A stretch of 64,000 nucleotides of DNA. It comes from Nocardiopsis flavescens (lineage in GTDB: Bacteria > Actinomycetota > Actinomycetes > Streptosporangiales > Streptosporangiaceae). The position numbers and the translations under genes are program-made. The stretch is taken from positions 1 to 64,000 of the forward strand of contig NZ_FQZK01000017.1 in the NCBI RefSeq assembly GCF_900141985.1. Reading direction: 5' to 3'. Below the pieces are notes generated by a model. That model was not told where the DNA came from. It saw nothing but the letters and a program-made list of their open reading frames with translations, and did not search any database. Shown one piece after another: positions 1-7,841 of the stretch (the stretch's first letter is position 1; each line of letters opens with the position of its first letter).

Positions 1-112
1 ATGATCGGGCTGTCCGGGATCTGGAAGTCCATCGCATTCCCTGAGGTGGGGTGTTGCGACAACCACTAGAACCCAAGCTCCACCGCGCGGGCCCCGTCCG
101 TGTCGGGCCGGC
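1..112. other. left edge, no recognised gene
   Basis: A short reading frame is open from base 1 and ends with TAG at 67-69; it could be the last codons of a gene lying mostly outside the window, but 22 codons are too few to identify it. The bases around 50-80 have a lower-GC feel than the neighbouring gene and might be a mobile-element remnant; this is only a suspicion. Nothing else is seen before the stop codon of the DAHP synthase gene. Confidence 0.25.
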
Positions 113-1159
113 TCAGATGCCGGCGAGCTCGTGCCCGGAGGCCGGGGTGAGGGTGCGCCCGGTGAGCGCCGCCAGCGTCTCGGCGAGGTCGCGCAGCTCG
201 GCCAGGTCCTCCTCCACCAGGGCCTGGGGCCCGTCGCACAGGGCGGTCTCCGGGTGCGGGTGGACGTCGACGATGACGCCGTCGGCGCCGACCGCGACGG
301 CGGCCCGCGACAGCGGCAGCACCAGGGAGCGCTTGCCGCCCGAGTGGGACGGGTCCACGATCACCGGCAGGTGGGACAGGTTCTGGGCGACCGGGACGGC
401 GCTGATGTCCAGGGTGTTGCGGGTGGCCTTCTCGAAGGTGCGGATGCCGCGCTCGCACAGGACGATGTCCAGGTTGCCCTGCTGGGCGATGTACTCGGCG
501 GCCATCAGCCACTCCTCGATGGTGGCGCTCATGCCGCGCTTGAGCAGCACCGGCTTGCCCGCGGCGCCCACCGCCTGGAGCAGGGCGAAGTTCTGCATGT
601 TGCGGGTGCCGATCTGGAGCATGTCCGCGTAGGAGGCGACCAGCTCGACGTCGGCGACGTCCACGACCTCGGTGACGATCGGCATCCCGGTCTCCTCGCG
701 CACCTCGGCGAGGATCTTCAGCCCGGCCTCGCCCAGCCCCTGGAAGGCGTACGGGGAGGTGCGGGGCTTGTAGGCGCCGCCGCGCAGCAGGGATGCGCCG
801 GCCGCCAGTGCCATCCGGGCCGCCGCGAGGGTCTGCTCGGGGGTCTCCACCGCGCAGGGGCCGGCGATGACGGTGACGTTGTCGCCGCCGATCGGCACCC
901 CGCGGACGCTGACGACGCTGCGGCTGTCGTGGTTCTCGCGGCTGACGAGCTTGTAGGGGGCGGAGATCCGCAGGACGTCGGCGACACCGGGCTTGGCCGC
1001 CAGCCCCAGGTCCTGGAAGCGCTCCACATCGCCGACGAGGCCGATGATGGTGCGGCTGACGCCGCGGGTGACGTAGGCCTCGCCGCCGGAGGAGGCGACG
1101 AGTTCGACGATCGCGTCGATGTCGTCCGAGGTGGCGTCCGGTGCCATCACGATGACCAT
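113..1159 (-). CDS. aroF: 3-deoxy-7-phosphoheptulonate synthase (type I-beta)
   Basis: First enzyme of the shikimate pathway, condensing phosphoenolpyruvate and erythrose 4-phosphate to DAHP in the cytosol. The 348-residue product has an N-terminal ferredoxin-like regulatory domain (about 1-70, starting MVIVMAPDAT) followed by the TIM-barrel catalytic domain with GPCAVE at 100-105, KPRTSPY at 131-137 and, near the C-terminus, VDPSHSGGKR. This is the Thermotoga-like type I-beta architecture, not the plant-like class II enzyme found at this locus in mycobacteria (AroG) and Streptomyces. The frame stays open upstream to 1321, but ATG 1159 is chosen because family similarity begins exactly there and because the upstream stretch holds a leader peptide and hairpin. 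Expression is probably controlled by attenuation at that leader. Confidence 0.93.
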   Translation of the reverse strand: MVIVMAPDATSDDIDAIVELVASSGGEAYVTRGVSRTIIGLVGDVERFQDLGLAAKPGVADVLRISAPYKLVSRENHDSRSVVSVRGVPIGGDNVTVIAGPCAVETPEQTLAAARMALAAGASLLRGGAYKPRTSPYAFQGLGEAGLKILAEVREETGMPIVTEVVDVADVELVASYADMLQIGTRNMQNFALLQAVGAAGKPVLLKRGMSATIEEWLMAAEYIAQQGNLDIVLCERGIRTFEKATRNTLDISAVPVAQNLSHLPVIVDPSHSGGKRSLVLPLSRAAVAVGADGVIVDVHPHPETALCDGPQALVEEDLAELRDLAETLAALTGRTLTPASGHELAGI

Positions 1160-1233
1160 GTGCGTTGTCCCTGCCTGTCGTTGGATGTGGTGCGGGAGAG
1201 CCCAGGTCCGGTGCGCGGTGCCGGAACGCGAAG

Positions 1234-1261
1234 AGCCCCGGGCCGCTACCGGCCCGGGGCT
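1234..1261 (-). terminator. attenuator hairpin in the aro leader
   Basis: A perfect 11-bp stem (1234-1244 with 1251-1261) and a 6-nt loop lies between the aromatic leader peptide and the DAHP synthase start. On the minus strand a pyrimidine-rich stretch follows, but no long U-run. It would act as the attenuator terminator, or as a sequestering stem. Confidence 0.6.
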
Positions 1262-1274
1262 CCTGTCGTCTGTG

Positions 1275-1346
1275 TCAGCGCAGCGCTTTACAGGCGACCG
1301 GGGTGTGGGGCCGGTAGCCATAAAAGCGCCAGAAGTTCCGCTGCAT
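1275..1346 (-). CDS. aromatic-rich leader peptide of the DAHP synthase gene
   Basis: A 23-codon frame from ATG 1346 to TGA 1275 encodes a peptide whose residues 5-11 are FWRFYGY, that is two Phe, one Trp and two Tyr codons in seven. It lies 115 nt upstream of the DAHP synthase start and is followed 14 nt later by a strong GC hairpin. This is the classical arrangement of ribosome-mediated attenuation, where stalling on scarce aromatic aminoacyl-tRNAs alters hairpin folding. The ATG follows a -10 hexamer (TATAGT, 1354-1359) by 7 nt, so translation is likely leaderless. The assignment is inference from composition and position. Confidence 0.72.
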   Translation of the reverse strand: MQRNFWRFYGYRPHTPVACKALR

Positions 1347-1353
1347 GGCTGTG

Positions 1354-1359
1354 ACTATA
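1354..1359 (-). promoter_or_regulatory. -10 element of the aro leader promoter
   Basis: TATAGT on the minus strand, 7 nt before the leader-peptide ATG, fits the actinobacterial leaderless-promoter pattern. No convincing -35 element is seen. Confidence 0.5.
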
Positions 1360-1457
1360 GCGCACGGTCGCGGCGCCGTCGCACGGCGGGGGCGCGTGAC
1401 CTACCTCTCGTCGGCGCCTGACAGGATGGCGGTCGGACGAGAGGAACGGGGGACCCG

Positions 1458-2090
1458 GTGTCCGAGTCAGCGGAGGGCGTGGACGACCGCGACGACCGGC
1501 GGCTGCCGCCAGGGCAGGCCGTGCGCACCACCCGGCACCGGGCGCTGCACTACGGCCCGGTGCCCGCCTTCCGCCCGGAGAAGTGGGACTTCCGGGTGAT
1601 GGGCGCGACCGCGGACCTGGGGTCGTACCGGTGGACCTGGGACGAGTTCGCCGCCCTGCCCCGCAGCGGCGCCGTGAGCGACTTCCACTGCGTGATGCGG
1701 TTCAGCATCCCCGGCGTGGCCTGGGCGGGGGTGTCCTCCGCCGAGCTGGTGGCGGCGGCCCCGCCCGGCCCCGATGTGACGCACGTGATGGCGTGGGGCG
1801 AGTACGGGTACAGCGCGAACCTGCGCCTGGACGACTTCCTGCGCGAGGGGGTGCTGCTGGCCACCCACCGGGACGGCGCCCCGCTGCCCGCGGAGAACGG
1901 CCACCCGCTGCGGCTGGTGGTGCCGCACCTGTACGGGTGGAAGAGCGTCAAGTGGCTGCGCGCGGTGGAGTACATGACCGCGGACCGGCGGGGGTTCTGG
2001 GAGGAGCGCGGGTACCACAACCGGGCCGAGGCCTGGAGCGAGCAGCGCTTCTCCCACCAGGAGGAGGCGGGGCAGGGGCCGCCCCTGTAG
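1458..2090 (+). CDS. sulfite-oxidase-like molybdopterin-dependent oxidoreductase
   Basis: A 210-residue protein of the oxidoreductase molybdopterin-binding domain superfamily (sulfite oxidase/MsrP-like core). The motif SDFHCVMRFS around residue 77 carries the conserved cysteine that ligates molybdenum, and the segments MAWGEYGYS, LRLVVPHLYGWKSVKWL and the terminal FWEERGYHNRAEAWSEQRFS are typical of the small actinobacterial branch. There is no signal peptide, so it is probably cytoplasmic; its electron acceptor and substrate are unknown. The GTG start has a GAGAGGAACGGGGG purine stretch just upstream. It is convergent with the sensor kinase, with 14 nt between their stop codons. Confidence 0.85.
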   Translation: MSESAEGVDDRDDRRLPPGQAVRTTRHRALHYGPVPAFRPEKWDFRVMGATADLGSYRWTWDEFAALPRSGAVSDFHCVMRFSIPGVAWAGVSSAELVAAAPPGPDVTHVMAWGEYGYSANLRLDDFLREGVLLATHRDGAPLPAENGHPLRLVVPHLYGWKSVKWLRAVEYMTADRRGFWEERGYHNRAEAWSEQRFSHQEEAGQGPPL

Positions 2091-2104
2091 CGCGCCCGCG
2101 GCGG

Positions 2105-3139
2105 TCAGCGGGGCAGGCGCATCTCGACCTCGGTGCCCTGGCCCGGGGCGGAGAACACCTCGACCGTGCCGCCGAGGTCGCGCAGGCGCCCGCGGATGGA
2201 CTGGGCGACCCCCAGTCTCCCCGCCCGGCCGGCCTCCTCCAGGCGGCCCGGGGGGATGCCCGGGCCCTCGTCGCGCACCGTGACCGTGACGGCGTCCTCC
2301 TCGTCCTCGACCAGGATCCAGGCGCGGGTCCCGGGCGGGCAGTGCAGCTCGACGTTGGCCAGCGCCGCACCGACCGCGGCGAGCAGCTCGGCGGCGGCGT
2401 GCCCGGGCAGCGGCACGGGGGTGGCCGGGGCCGACAGCGACACCCGCACCGACTCCAGGCGGCGCAGGGGCTCGCGCAGGTCCGCCTCCCCGTCGGGCGC
2501 GTCCGGGTCCGCGGCACCGCGTGCGGCGGCCGGGCCGGCCCCGGCCGGGCGCTCGGCGGGTTCGATGAGGCCGCCGGTGATGAGGGCGCGCAGCCGGACC
2601 TCCTGCTCGCCCGCCAGGCGGCCGAGTTCGGCGGCCTCTCCCCCGGCCTCGGCGCCGCGGCGGCTCACCAGGGACAGCACCTGGAGCACCGAGTCGTGGA
2701 TGGAGCGGGCCAGCTGCTCGCGTTCGCGCAGGCGCGCCTCCAGGGCCACCGCCCGGGCGAACCTCTCCTCGGCCTGCCCGGCCACCCGTGCCATGTAGGC
2801 GGCCACCAGCCCGGCCAGCAGGAGCAGGACCACGCCCCGGGCCGTGGCGGGGGTGATCCGCGCCTCCATGACGACGCGCAGGGTGAGGTCGGCGACCCCG
2901 TACAGGACGGCGACGGTCGCCGCTCCGCGGCGCCCCCAGAGCACCGCGGCGGCCAGCGCCGCGCCGGCGAACCAGTAGCCGCTCAGCGGGGGCGCCTGGG
3001 TGAGGTAGAAGGGCGTCGCGGCGACCGCGGTGGCGAACAGGCAGGCGAAGGCCACCCCCAGGTCGGCGCAGACCAGCGCGCGGGTGCGCAGCTCCGGCCG
3101 GGCGTAGGCGGAGGTGGCGACGACCGTCCAGGCGGCCAT
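2105..3139 (-). CDS. MacS-type sensor histidine kinase
   Basis: Membrane histidine kinase of the NarL-partner (HisKA_3/HATPase_c) type; the MacS group of actinobacteria. From the first ATG (3139) 344 residues are read: hydrophobic segments up to about residue 115, a dimerisation/phospho-acceptor helix with LARSIHDSVLQ (His148), and an ATPase domain with VRDEGPGIP and a C-terminal GQGTEVEMRLP. The frame continues upstream for 46 more hydrophobic, family-like codons (a first membrane helix including PLWRGISLFR) back to TGA 3278-3280, but with no ATG, GTG or TTG in between. The true start may therefore be a CTG just after that TGA. The TGA is also the stop of the gene upstream. No response-regulator gene is adjacent in this window. 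Confidence 0.85.
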   Translation of the reverse strand: MAAWTVVATSAYARPELRTRALVCADLGVAFACLFATAVAATPFYLTQAPPLSGYWFAGAALAAAVLWGRRGAATVAVLYGVADLTLRVVMEARITPATARGVVLLLLAGLVAAYMARVAGQAEERFARAVALEARLREREQLARSIHDSVLQVLSLVSRRGAEAGGEAAELGRLAGEQEVRLRALITGGLIEPAERPAGAGPAAARGAADPDAPDGEADLREPLRRLESVRVSLSAPATPVPLPGHAAAELLAAVGAALANVELHCPPGTRAWILVEDEEDAVTVTVRDEGPGIPPGRLEEAGRAGRLGVAQSIRGRLRDLGGTVEVFSAPGQGTEVEMRLPR

Positions 3140-3277
3140 CGCGACCAGGACCGTCCAGCCCAGCCAGGGGCGGGTGAGGTGCTCCTGGTGCTGGACCAGC
3201 AGCAGCAGGGAGTAGACCAGGGCCGCGGCGCGGAACAGCGAGATGCCGCGCCACAGGGGGATGTCGAAGCCCAGGGG

Positions 3278-4141
3278 TCAGACCACCGCCCCGTTGTCGG
3301 GACCGCCGTCGCCCGGCGGCCTGCCGTCGGTCATGCGCAGGATGAGGATGACGAACCCGGCCAGGAACGCCACCACCGCCATGAACATCAGCCAGTTGGG
3401 CAGCGTCAGCCCCAGGAAGGCGGCGCCGAACACCAGGGCCGGGCCGCCCAGGAGGCCGAACCAGGCGGCGATGCCCAGGCGGTCGCCCTGGAGCAGCGGC
3501 GGCGGGGGCGGGGGCTCGTAGTGGCCCTCCAGCTCGTCCTCGGCGCGGCGCCGGGCCTCCTCGTCGTCATCGTCGTCGTCCGGGTCCCCCGCGAGGAGGT
3601 CCCCGAGCGGGGACTCCTCCCCCCGGTCGCGGGGCTCCGCGGGGCCGACGTCCTCGGCGTCGGGCCACCGCGCGCCGCGCGGGGCCGCCAGGGTGTCGTC
3701 GTCGTAGAAGCGCGCGACGAGGTCGTTCCAGACCGCGTCCTCGTCGGATCCCCGCGCCGGCGGCGCGTCCGGGTCGACGTTGTCCGGCGGGCCCTCCAGC
3801 AGGTCCCCGCCGACCGCGGCGGGGTCCTGGCGGTCGGCGTCGCCGTCCTCCCGGCGCTCCTCCGTCTCGGGGACCGAGCGCACCCCGAGTTCGGGCAGCT
3901 CCGTCCCCAGCACCTGCTCGGCCGCCACGCGCTCGTCGGCGTCCACGTACAGGTGGTCGGTGGGCGGGTCGTCCTCGTCACCCCCGGGGGGCTCCAGCAC
4001 GTCCTCGGCCAGCGGTACCGCGTAGGCCGCGATACCGCTGCGCCGCAGCGCCTCCAGCATCAGGTCGGCGTGCGTGGGCGCCAGCAGGATCAAGGGCACG
4101 TAGGCGTCGGCGAGCAGGCCGTTTCCCCGACGTTCCGTCAT
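3278..4141 (-). CDS. conserved actinobacterial membrane protein, function unknown
   Basis: A 287-residue protein with a small globular N-terminal domain (YVPLILLAPTHADLMLEALRRSGIAAY, residues 14-40 region, resembling signal-transducing/DUF2007-like modules), a long acidic low-complexity middle including a run of aspartates near residue 190, a proline stretch EPPPPPP, and two C-terminal transmembrane helices. Its start overlaps the stop of the hydrolase gene by ATGA and its stop lies directly before the kinase coding region in the same frame, so the three are probably one transcript. Position next to a sensor kinase suggests an accessory envelope role, but this is only context. Confidence 0.7.
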   Translation of the reverse strand: MTERRGNGLLADAYVPLILLAPTHADLMLEALRRSGIAAYAVPLAEDVLEPPGGDEDDPPTDHLYVDADERVAAEQVLGTELPELGVRSVPETEERREDGDADRQDPAAVGGDLLEGPPDNVDPDAPPARGSDEDAVWNDLVARFYDDDTLAAPRGARWPDAEDVGPAEPRDRGEESPLGDLLAGDPDDDDDDEEARRRAEDELEGHYEPPPPPPLLQGDRLGIAAWFGLLGGPALVFGAAFLGLTLPNWLMFMAVVAFLAGFVILILRMTDGRPPGDGGPDNGAVV

Positions 4142-4941
4142 CGGTCGGCTCCTTCCCCGCTTCCGGCGTGGGCCCGCACGAAGGCGAGGCTTCCGTCGAA
4201 GATGTCGGCGGCGTCATGGTCGAGGGTCGCCACGTGGTAGCTGTCGTGGAGCAGGTGGATCGTCAGCCGCGCGTTGACCGCTCTCCTAGCGAGGATACGC
4301 AGACTGCGCGGTCCCACAACGTGGTCCTGGGGACTCCGGTAGGCCAGAATCGGCGTACGCAAACCGGACAAGCCCTCCTGAACCGCGCGCCACAGCTTCG
4401 GGAGTGTCGCGGCGGCCGCGGTGGGGACCCGGTCGTAGCCGCCCTCGCCCCGGCCGCCGTCCTGCTTGGCGATGTCGCTCTCCACCCCGGGCGTGGTGGG
4501 CAGGAAGCGCGCCACCAGGTTCCGGAAGGGGGCGATGACCGGCAGCCGCAGGTCCTCGACGGCCAGCGAGGGGTTGACCAGGACGAGCCCGCGCACCAGG
4601 CCGGGGTGCTCCTGGGCCAGGCGGAGGGAGAGCGCGCCGCCCATGGACAGGCCCATGACGAACACCTCGGAGCAGCGGCCGGAGAGGTCCAGCAGTGCCC
4701 GCTCGACCTCGGCGTACCAGTCGTCGGTGGTGGTCCCCGCCATGTCGGTCCAGACCGTGCCGTGGCCCGGCAGGCGGGGCAGCTCGACGCTCAGGCCGGC
4801 GGCGGCCAGGTACTCGGCCCAGGGGCGCAGGGAGCGGGGCGAGCCGGTGAACCCGTGACACAGCAGGACGCCGACGTCGGAGCCGCGGTGGCTGAACGGC
4901 TCCGCGCCGGGGATCAGCGCGGTGTCATCGGTCGGTCTCAC
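4138..4941 (-). CDS. alpha/beta hydrolase, monoacylglycerol lipase/carboxylesterase-like
   Basis: Serine hydrolase of about 267 residues. It shows the oxyanion-hole region GVLLCHGFTGSP, the nucleophile elbow GLSMGG (Ser in GxSxG), an acid in AYRSPQDHVVG and a late histidine in LLHDSYHVATLDHD, the normal triad order. It resembles the actinobacterial carboxylesterase/monoglyceride lipase group. The frame is open to a GTG at 5010, but the GTG at 4941 is preferred: it is preceded by GGGGGA at a proper distance and the protein from there (VRPTDDTALIPGAEPF) matches how this family begins. Coupled by ATGA to the membrane-protein gene downstream. Confidence 0.82.
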   Translation of the reverse strand: MRPTDDTALIPGAEPFSHRGSDVGVLLCHGFTGSPRSLRPWAEYLAAAGLSVELPRLPGHGTVWTDMAGTTTDDWYAEVERALLDLSGRCSEVFVMGLSMGGALSLRLAQEHPGLVRGLVLVNPSLAVEDLRLPVIAPFRNLVARFLPTTPGVESDIAKQDGGRGEGGYDRVPTAAAATLPKLWRAVQEGLSGLRTPILAYRSPQDHVVGPRSLRILARRAVNARLTIHLLHDSYHVATLDHDAADIFDGSLAFVRAHAGSGEGADR

Positions 4942-5216
4942 GGGACGTCCCCCAGGGGTGCGTACGGCGCCGCGGAGCACGCGGCAGGGCGAAGGCGCCG
5001 CGGCGGACACCCCGGCTTCACAGCCGTGAGGCTAACCGTTCCACGGACCGTTTGTCATGGGTGCGCACCCATGTTCCGGTCTCGTCCCCAAAGAGGGGTG
5101 TCGCGCATCACGCGGCCCGCACTGAGTATCCTCGTCGCAGTGCTGGCCGAGCGGGACAGCGGATCGAGGCAGGCCCTGCCCGGAGCTCCCCGCGTGTGCA
5201 GGGGTGATCCGAAGAG

Positions 5217-6029
5217 ATGTTCTACTGGGTGGTCAAGGCGATTCTGGGGCCGATCCTGGCCGTGCTGTGGCAGCCCCGCGCCGAGGGCGTGGAAAACGTA
5301 CCCCGCCGTGGCCCGGCCCTGATGGTCGGCAACCACCTGTCGTTCTCCGACCACTTCTTCGGGCCGCTGCCGCTGCCGCGCAAGATCACGTTCCTGGCGA
5401 AGTCGGAGTACTTCACCGGGACCGGGGTCAAGGGGCTGGCCAGCCGCGCGTTCTTCTCGGGGGTGGGCCAGATCCCCATCGACCGCTCCGGCGGCAAGGC
5501 CAGCGAGGCGGCGCTGCGCACCGGGCTGCGGGTGCTCAAGCGCGGCGACCTGCTGGGCATCTACCCCGAGGGCACCCGCTCCCCCGACGGGCGCCTCTAC
5601 CGGGGCCGCACCGGGGTGGCGCGCATCGCGCTGGAGGCGCGGGTCCCGGTGGTGCCGATGGCCATGATCAACGCCGACAAGATCATGCCCCCGGGCCGGA
5701 CCGTGCCCAAGCTGGGCATCCGCCCGGTCGTGAAGTTCGGCAAGGCGCTCGACTTCTCCCGGTACCACGGCATGGAGAAGGACCAGCGGGTCCTGCGCGC
5801 CGTCACCGACGAGATCATGTACGCGCTCATGGAGCTGTCCGGCCAGGAGTACGTGGACCGGTACGCGCAGGCGGTCAAGGCGGAGCTGGAGGAGGAGGCG
5901 CGCGAGGCCCGCAAGGAGCAGAGCGCCGACTCCAAGGAGCGCCGCAGGGCCGAGAGGGCGCGCCGCAAGGAGGAGCGCCGGGCCCGCAGGGCCGCCGGCA
6001 GGGGCGGGGAGGACTCCCCCGCCGCGTAG
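5217..6029 (+). CDS. plsC: 1-acyl-sn-glycerol-3-phosphate acyltransferase family (PlsC-like)
   Basis: Acyltransferase of phospholipid synthesis, acting at the inner leaflet. The 270-residue product has an N-terminal hydrophobic anchor (FYWVVKAILGPILAVLW), the NHLSFSD catalytic HX4D motif near residue 39, a FSGVGQIPIDRSGG block, and the acyl-acceptor motif YPEGTRSPDGRLY. The last ~50 residues are a charged Glu/Arg/Lys/Ala helix, not part of the catalytic fold. The start ATG follows GAAGAG closely. It is divergent from the hydrolase operon and convergent with glucokinase across a shared terminator. Confidence 0.9.
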   Translation: MFYWVVKAILGPILAVLWQPRAEGVENVPRRGPALMVGNHLSFSDHFFGPLPLPRKITFLAKSEYFTGTGVKGLASRAFFSGVGQIPIDRSGGKASEAALRTGLRVLKRGDLLGIYPEGTRSPDGRLYRGRTGVARIALEARVPVVPMAMINADKIMPPGRTVPKLGIRPVVKFGKALDFSRYHGMEKDQRVLRAVTDEIMYALMELSGQEYVDRYAQAVKAELEEEAREARKEQSADSKERRRAERARRKEERRARRAAGRGGEDSPAA

Positions 6030-6036
6030 ACGGCAG

Positions 6037-6066
6037 GAGGGCCCCGGTGCGCGCACCGGGGCCCTC
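6037..6066. terminator. bidirectional hairpin between plsC and glk
   Basis: A perfect 15-bp inverted repeat with essentially no loop (6037-6051 with 6052-6066), lying between two convergent stop codons, is a likely shared intrinsic-type terminator without a U-run. Confidence 0.65.
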
Positions 6067-6080
6067 CGCCGTTCCGGGGG

Positions 6081-7022
6081 TCAGTGGCGGGCGAGGTCCC
6101 CCGCGCCGACGATGCCGGCCTCGCCGCCCAGCTCGGCCAGGCGCACCTCGGCCAGGCGGCGGCCGGGGCGGCCCGAGACGTGGCGGGCGTAGGAGTCGCG
6201 GATCGGCTCCAGGATGAACTCCCCGGCGTCGGAGACCCCTCCGCCCATCACGAAGCACTCCGGGTCCAGGATCGCCGCCAGGTCGGCCAGGCCCACGCCC
6301 GCCCACTCGCCGATGGTGCGGAAGCAGGAGAGGGCGCCCTCGTCGCCCTCGACCGCGGCCTCGGTGATGACGTGCCCCTCGATGTGCTCCACGACGCCGC
6401 CGGCCAGCCGGAGCATCCTCCCGGCGGCGGTGGGATCGGTGCGGGCCAGGTCCTGTCCGGCGGCGACCAGGGCCCGGCCGCTGGCGTACTGCTCCCAGCA
6501 GCCGTGGTTGCCGCAGGCGCAGCGGCGCCCGTGCGGGACGACGCGGTAGTGGCCGACCTCCGCGGCCACGCCGTGGCGGCCCCGGTGCAGTCGGCCGCCC
6601 ATGACCAGGCCGCCGCCGATGCCGGTGCCCAGGGTGACGCAGACGATGTGGTCGCTGCCGCGGCCCGCGCCGAAGCGGGCCTCGGCCCAGGCCGCGGCGT
6701 TGGCGTCGTTCTCGATGACCACGGGCAGGCCCACCCGCTCCTGGATGCGCTCCTTGAGGGGCTCCTCGCGCAGGCCCAGGTTGACGGCGACCTGCACGGT
6801 GGCGCGGTCCTCGTCGACGAACCCGGCCACGCCCACGCCGACCGCCCGCACCTCGCCGTGGTGGCCGCGCAGCTCCTCCACGGCCTTGGCGACGACGTCG
6901 GCCAGCCCGCGGGGGTCGTTGGCCGGGGTGGGGTACTTGACGCGGTCCAGGATCCGCCCGTCGGGGTCGACCACCCCGGCGGCGACCTTGGTCCCGCCGA
7001 TGTCCACTCCGATGGTCAGCAT
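6081..7022 (-). CDS. glkA: ROK-family glucokinase
   Basis: ATP-dependent phosphorylation of glucose, and in actinobacteria often a player in glucose repression. The 313-residue product has the N-terminal phosphate loop MLTIGVDIGGTKVAAG, the sugar-binding ENDANAAAWAEARFG with catalytic Asp, TLGTGIGGGLV, and the ROK zinc-binding signature HGRRCACGNHGCWEQYASG (His and three Cys). Length and motif order are complete. The ATG has AAGGAG 9 nt upstream. The promoter region carries inverted repeats, see 7095-7110. Confidence 0.93.
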   Translation of the reverse strand: MLTIGVDIGGTKVAAGVVDPDGRILDRVKYPTPANDPRGLADVVAKAVEELRGHHGEVRAVGVGVAGFVDEDRATVQVAVNLGLREEPLKERIQERVGLPVVIENDANAAAWAEARFGAGRGSDHIVCVTLGTGIGGGLVMGGRLHRGRHGVAAEVGHYRVVPHGRRCACGNHGCWEQYASGRALVAAGQDLARTDPTAAGRMLRLAGGVVEHIEGHVITEAAVEGDEGALSCFRTIGEWAGVGLADLAAILDPECFVMGGGVSDAGEFILEPIRDSYARHVSGRPGRRLAEVRLAELGGEAGIVGAGDLARH

Positions 7023-7094
7023 GAGGGGCGGCTCCTTCTCACTTACGCCCGAACTCTGACATAAGTCGCCAGGCCCATGGCATGGGTCTTTTCA

Positions 7095-7110
7095 AATGGT
7101 GTAAACCATT
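7095..7110. promoter_or_regulatory. inverted repeat in the glkA upstream region
   Basis: AATGGT and ACCATT flank GTAA, a perfect 6-bp dyad 73 nt upstream of glkA, in a conspicuously AT-richer stretch. A second dyad, CCCATG/CATGGG, lies at 7074-7086. The TGGT-N4-ACCA core is reminiscent of GntR-type operators, but no cognate regulator is identified. Confidence 0.4.
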
Positions 7111-7152
7111 CGATTAAACCAGGCCCGGGCCGTCGTGGACACCCCGGGCGTG

Positions 7153-7545
7153 CTAGGAGGTGACCTGCCGCGCCTCCCCCTCCGAGCGCCACGGGGCGGA
7201 GGTGTCGGGGGTGTGCTCGGAGGCGGTCCGCTCCCGCTCCAGGGAGCGCTCCAGGGCGCCCAGGGTGCGGCCGAAGGCGCTCACCACGCCCAGCCCCGCA
7301 CGCCCCAGGTGCCCGGCGATCTCGGGGGCCGACTCCCGCACGATGCCCAGCACCTCCTCCAGGACGGGCCGCGGCTCGGGACCGGTCTCCAGGCGGATGG
7401 CCTCCTCCCACACGTCGCCCTTGGGCGGCGGGGCGGTGACCGTGCCGACACCGCGCTTGACGCCCGCGATCAGAAGCTTGCGCTGGAGGCCGTCCACCAG
7501 CCTCAGGGCGTCATCGATGATGTCGCCGCCGTTGTTCTCCGCCAT
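7153..7545 (-). CDS. small conserved hypothetical protein
   Basis: A 130-residue soluble protein (MAENNGGDIIDDALRLVDGLQ...) with predicted amphipathic helices and a charged, low-complexity tail. The segment PPPKGDVWEEAIRLET and later repeated helix-forming stretches vaguely recall small actinobacterial proteins found between glucokinase and the FadD gene, but I do not recognise a named family with confidence. The ATG is preceded by GAGGAGGACAG on the minus strand, a good ribosome-binding site, and GC third-position bias supports coding. It is transcribed in the same direction as glkA, 130 nt upstream of it. Confidence 0.6.
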   Translation of the reverse strand: MAENNGGDIIDDALRLVDGLQRKLLIAGVKRGVGTVTAPPPKGDVWEEAIRLETGPEPRPVLEEVLGIVRESAPEIAGHLGRAGLGVVSAFGRTLGALERSLERERTASEHTPDTSAPWRSEGEARQVTS

Positions 7546-7650
7546 CTGTCCTCCTCGACGAGCCGGATTCTCGCTTCACGTTAACCGCCCCGGGGCTCCC
7601 GCAGAGGGTCGGAGGCACGGGATCAGGGAACTATCAGGGATGCCCGCATG

Positions 7651-7665
7651 TTCCACACTGTGAAA
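7651..7665. promoter_or_regulatory. near-palindrome TTCCACA-C-TGTGAAA
   Basis: A 15-bp dyad with one mismatch between arms, in the 375-bp gap between the small hypothetical gene and fadD. The gap contains no coding region I can support; this and the dyad at 7842-7855 are its only clear structures. Possibly an IclR-type operator, unproven. Confidence 0.3.
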
Positions 7666-7841
7666 TAAAGTGGACACACGACACGAACCATGACCGACGT
7701 GAGCAAAGCAGGGCCCGCACGTAGAGTGCGCGTGCGTGCACGGTCCCCGACCTGCACGCCCGCCGAACGTCACGGGCCGCGCCCGTGCACACACGACCCG
7801 GTCACCGGGGATCACCGTTGGATACCGAACGGCAACCCGTT

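Noticed and set aside
1467-3254. Very long minus-strand frame across the molybdopterin oxidoreductase and kinase genes
   Set aside because: Arg/Gly/Pro-rich translation, antisense or out of frame to two clear genes; a GC-driven shadow.
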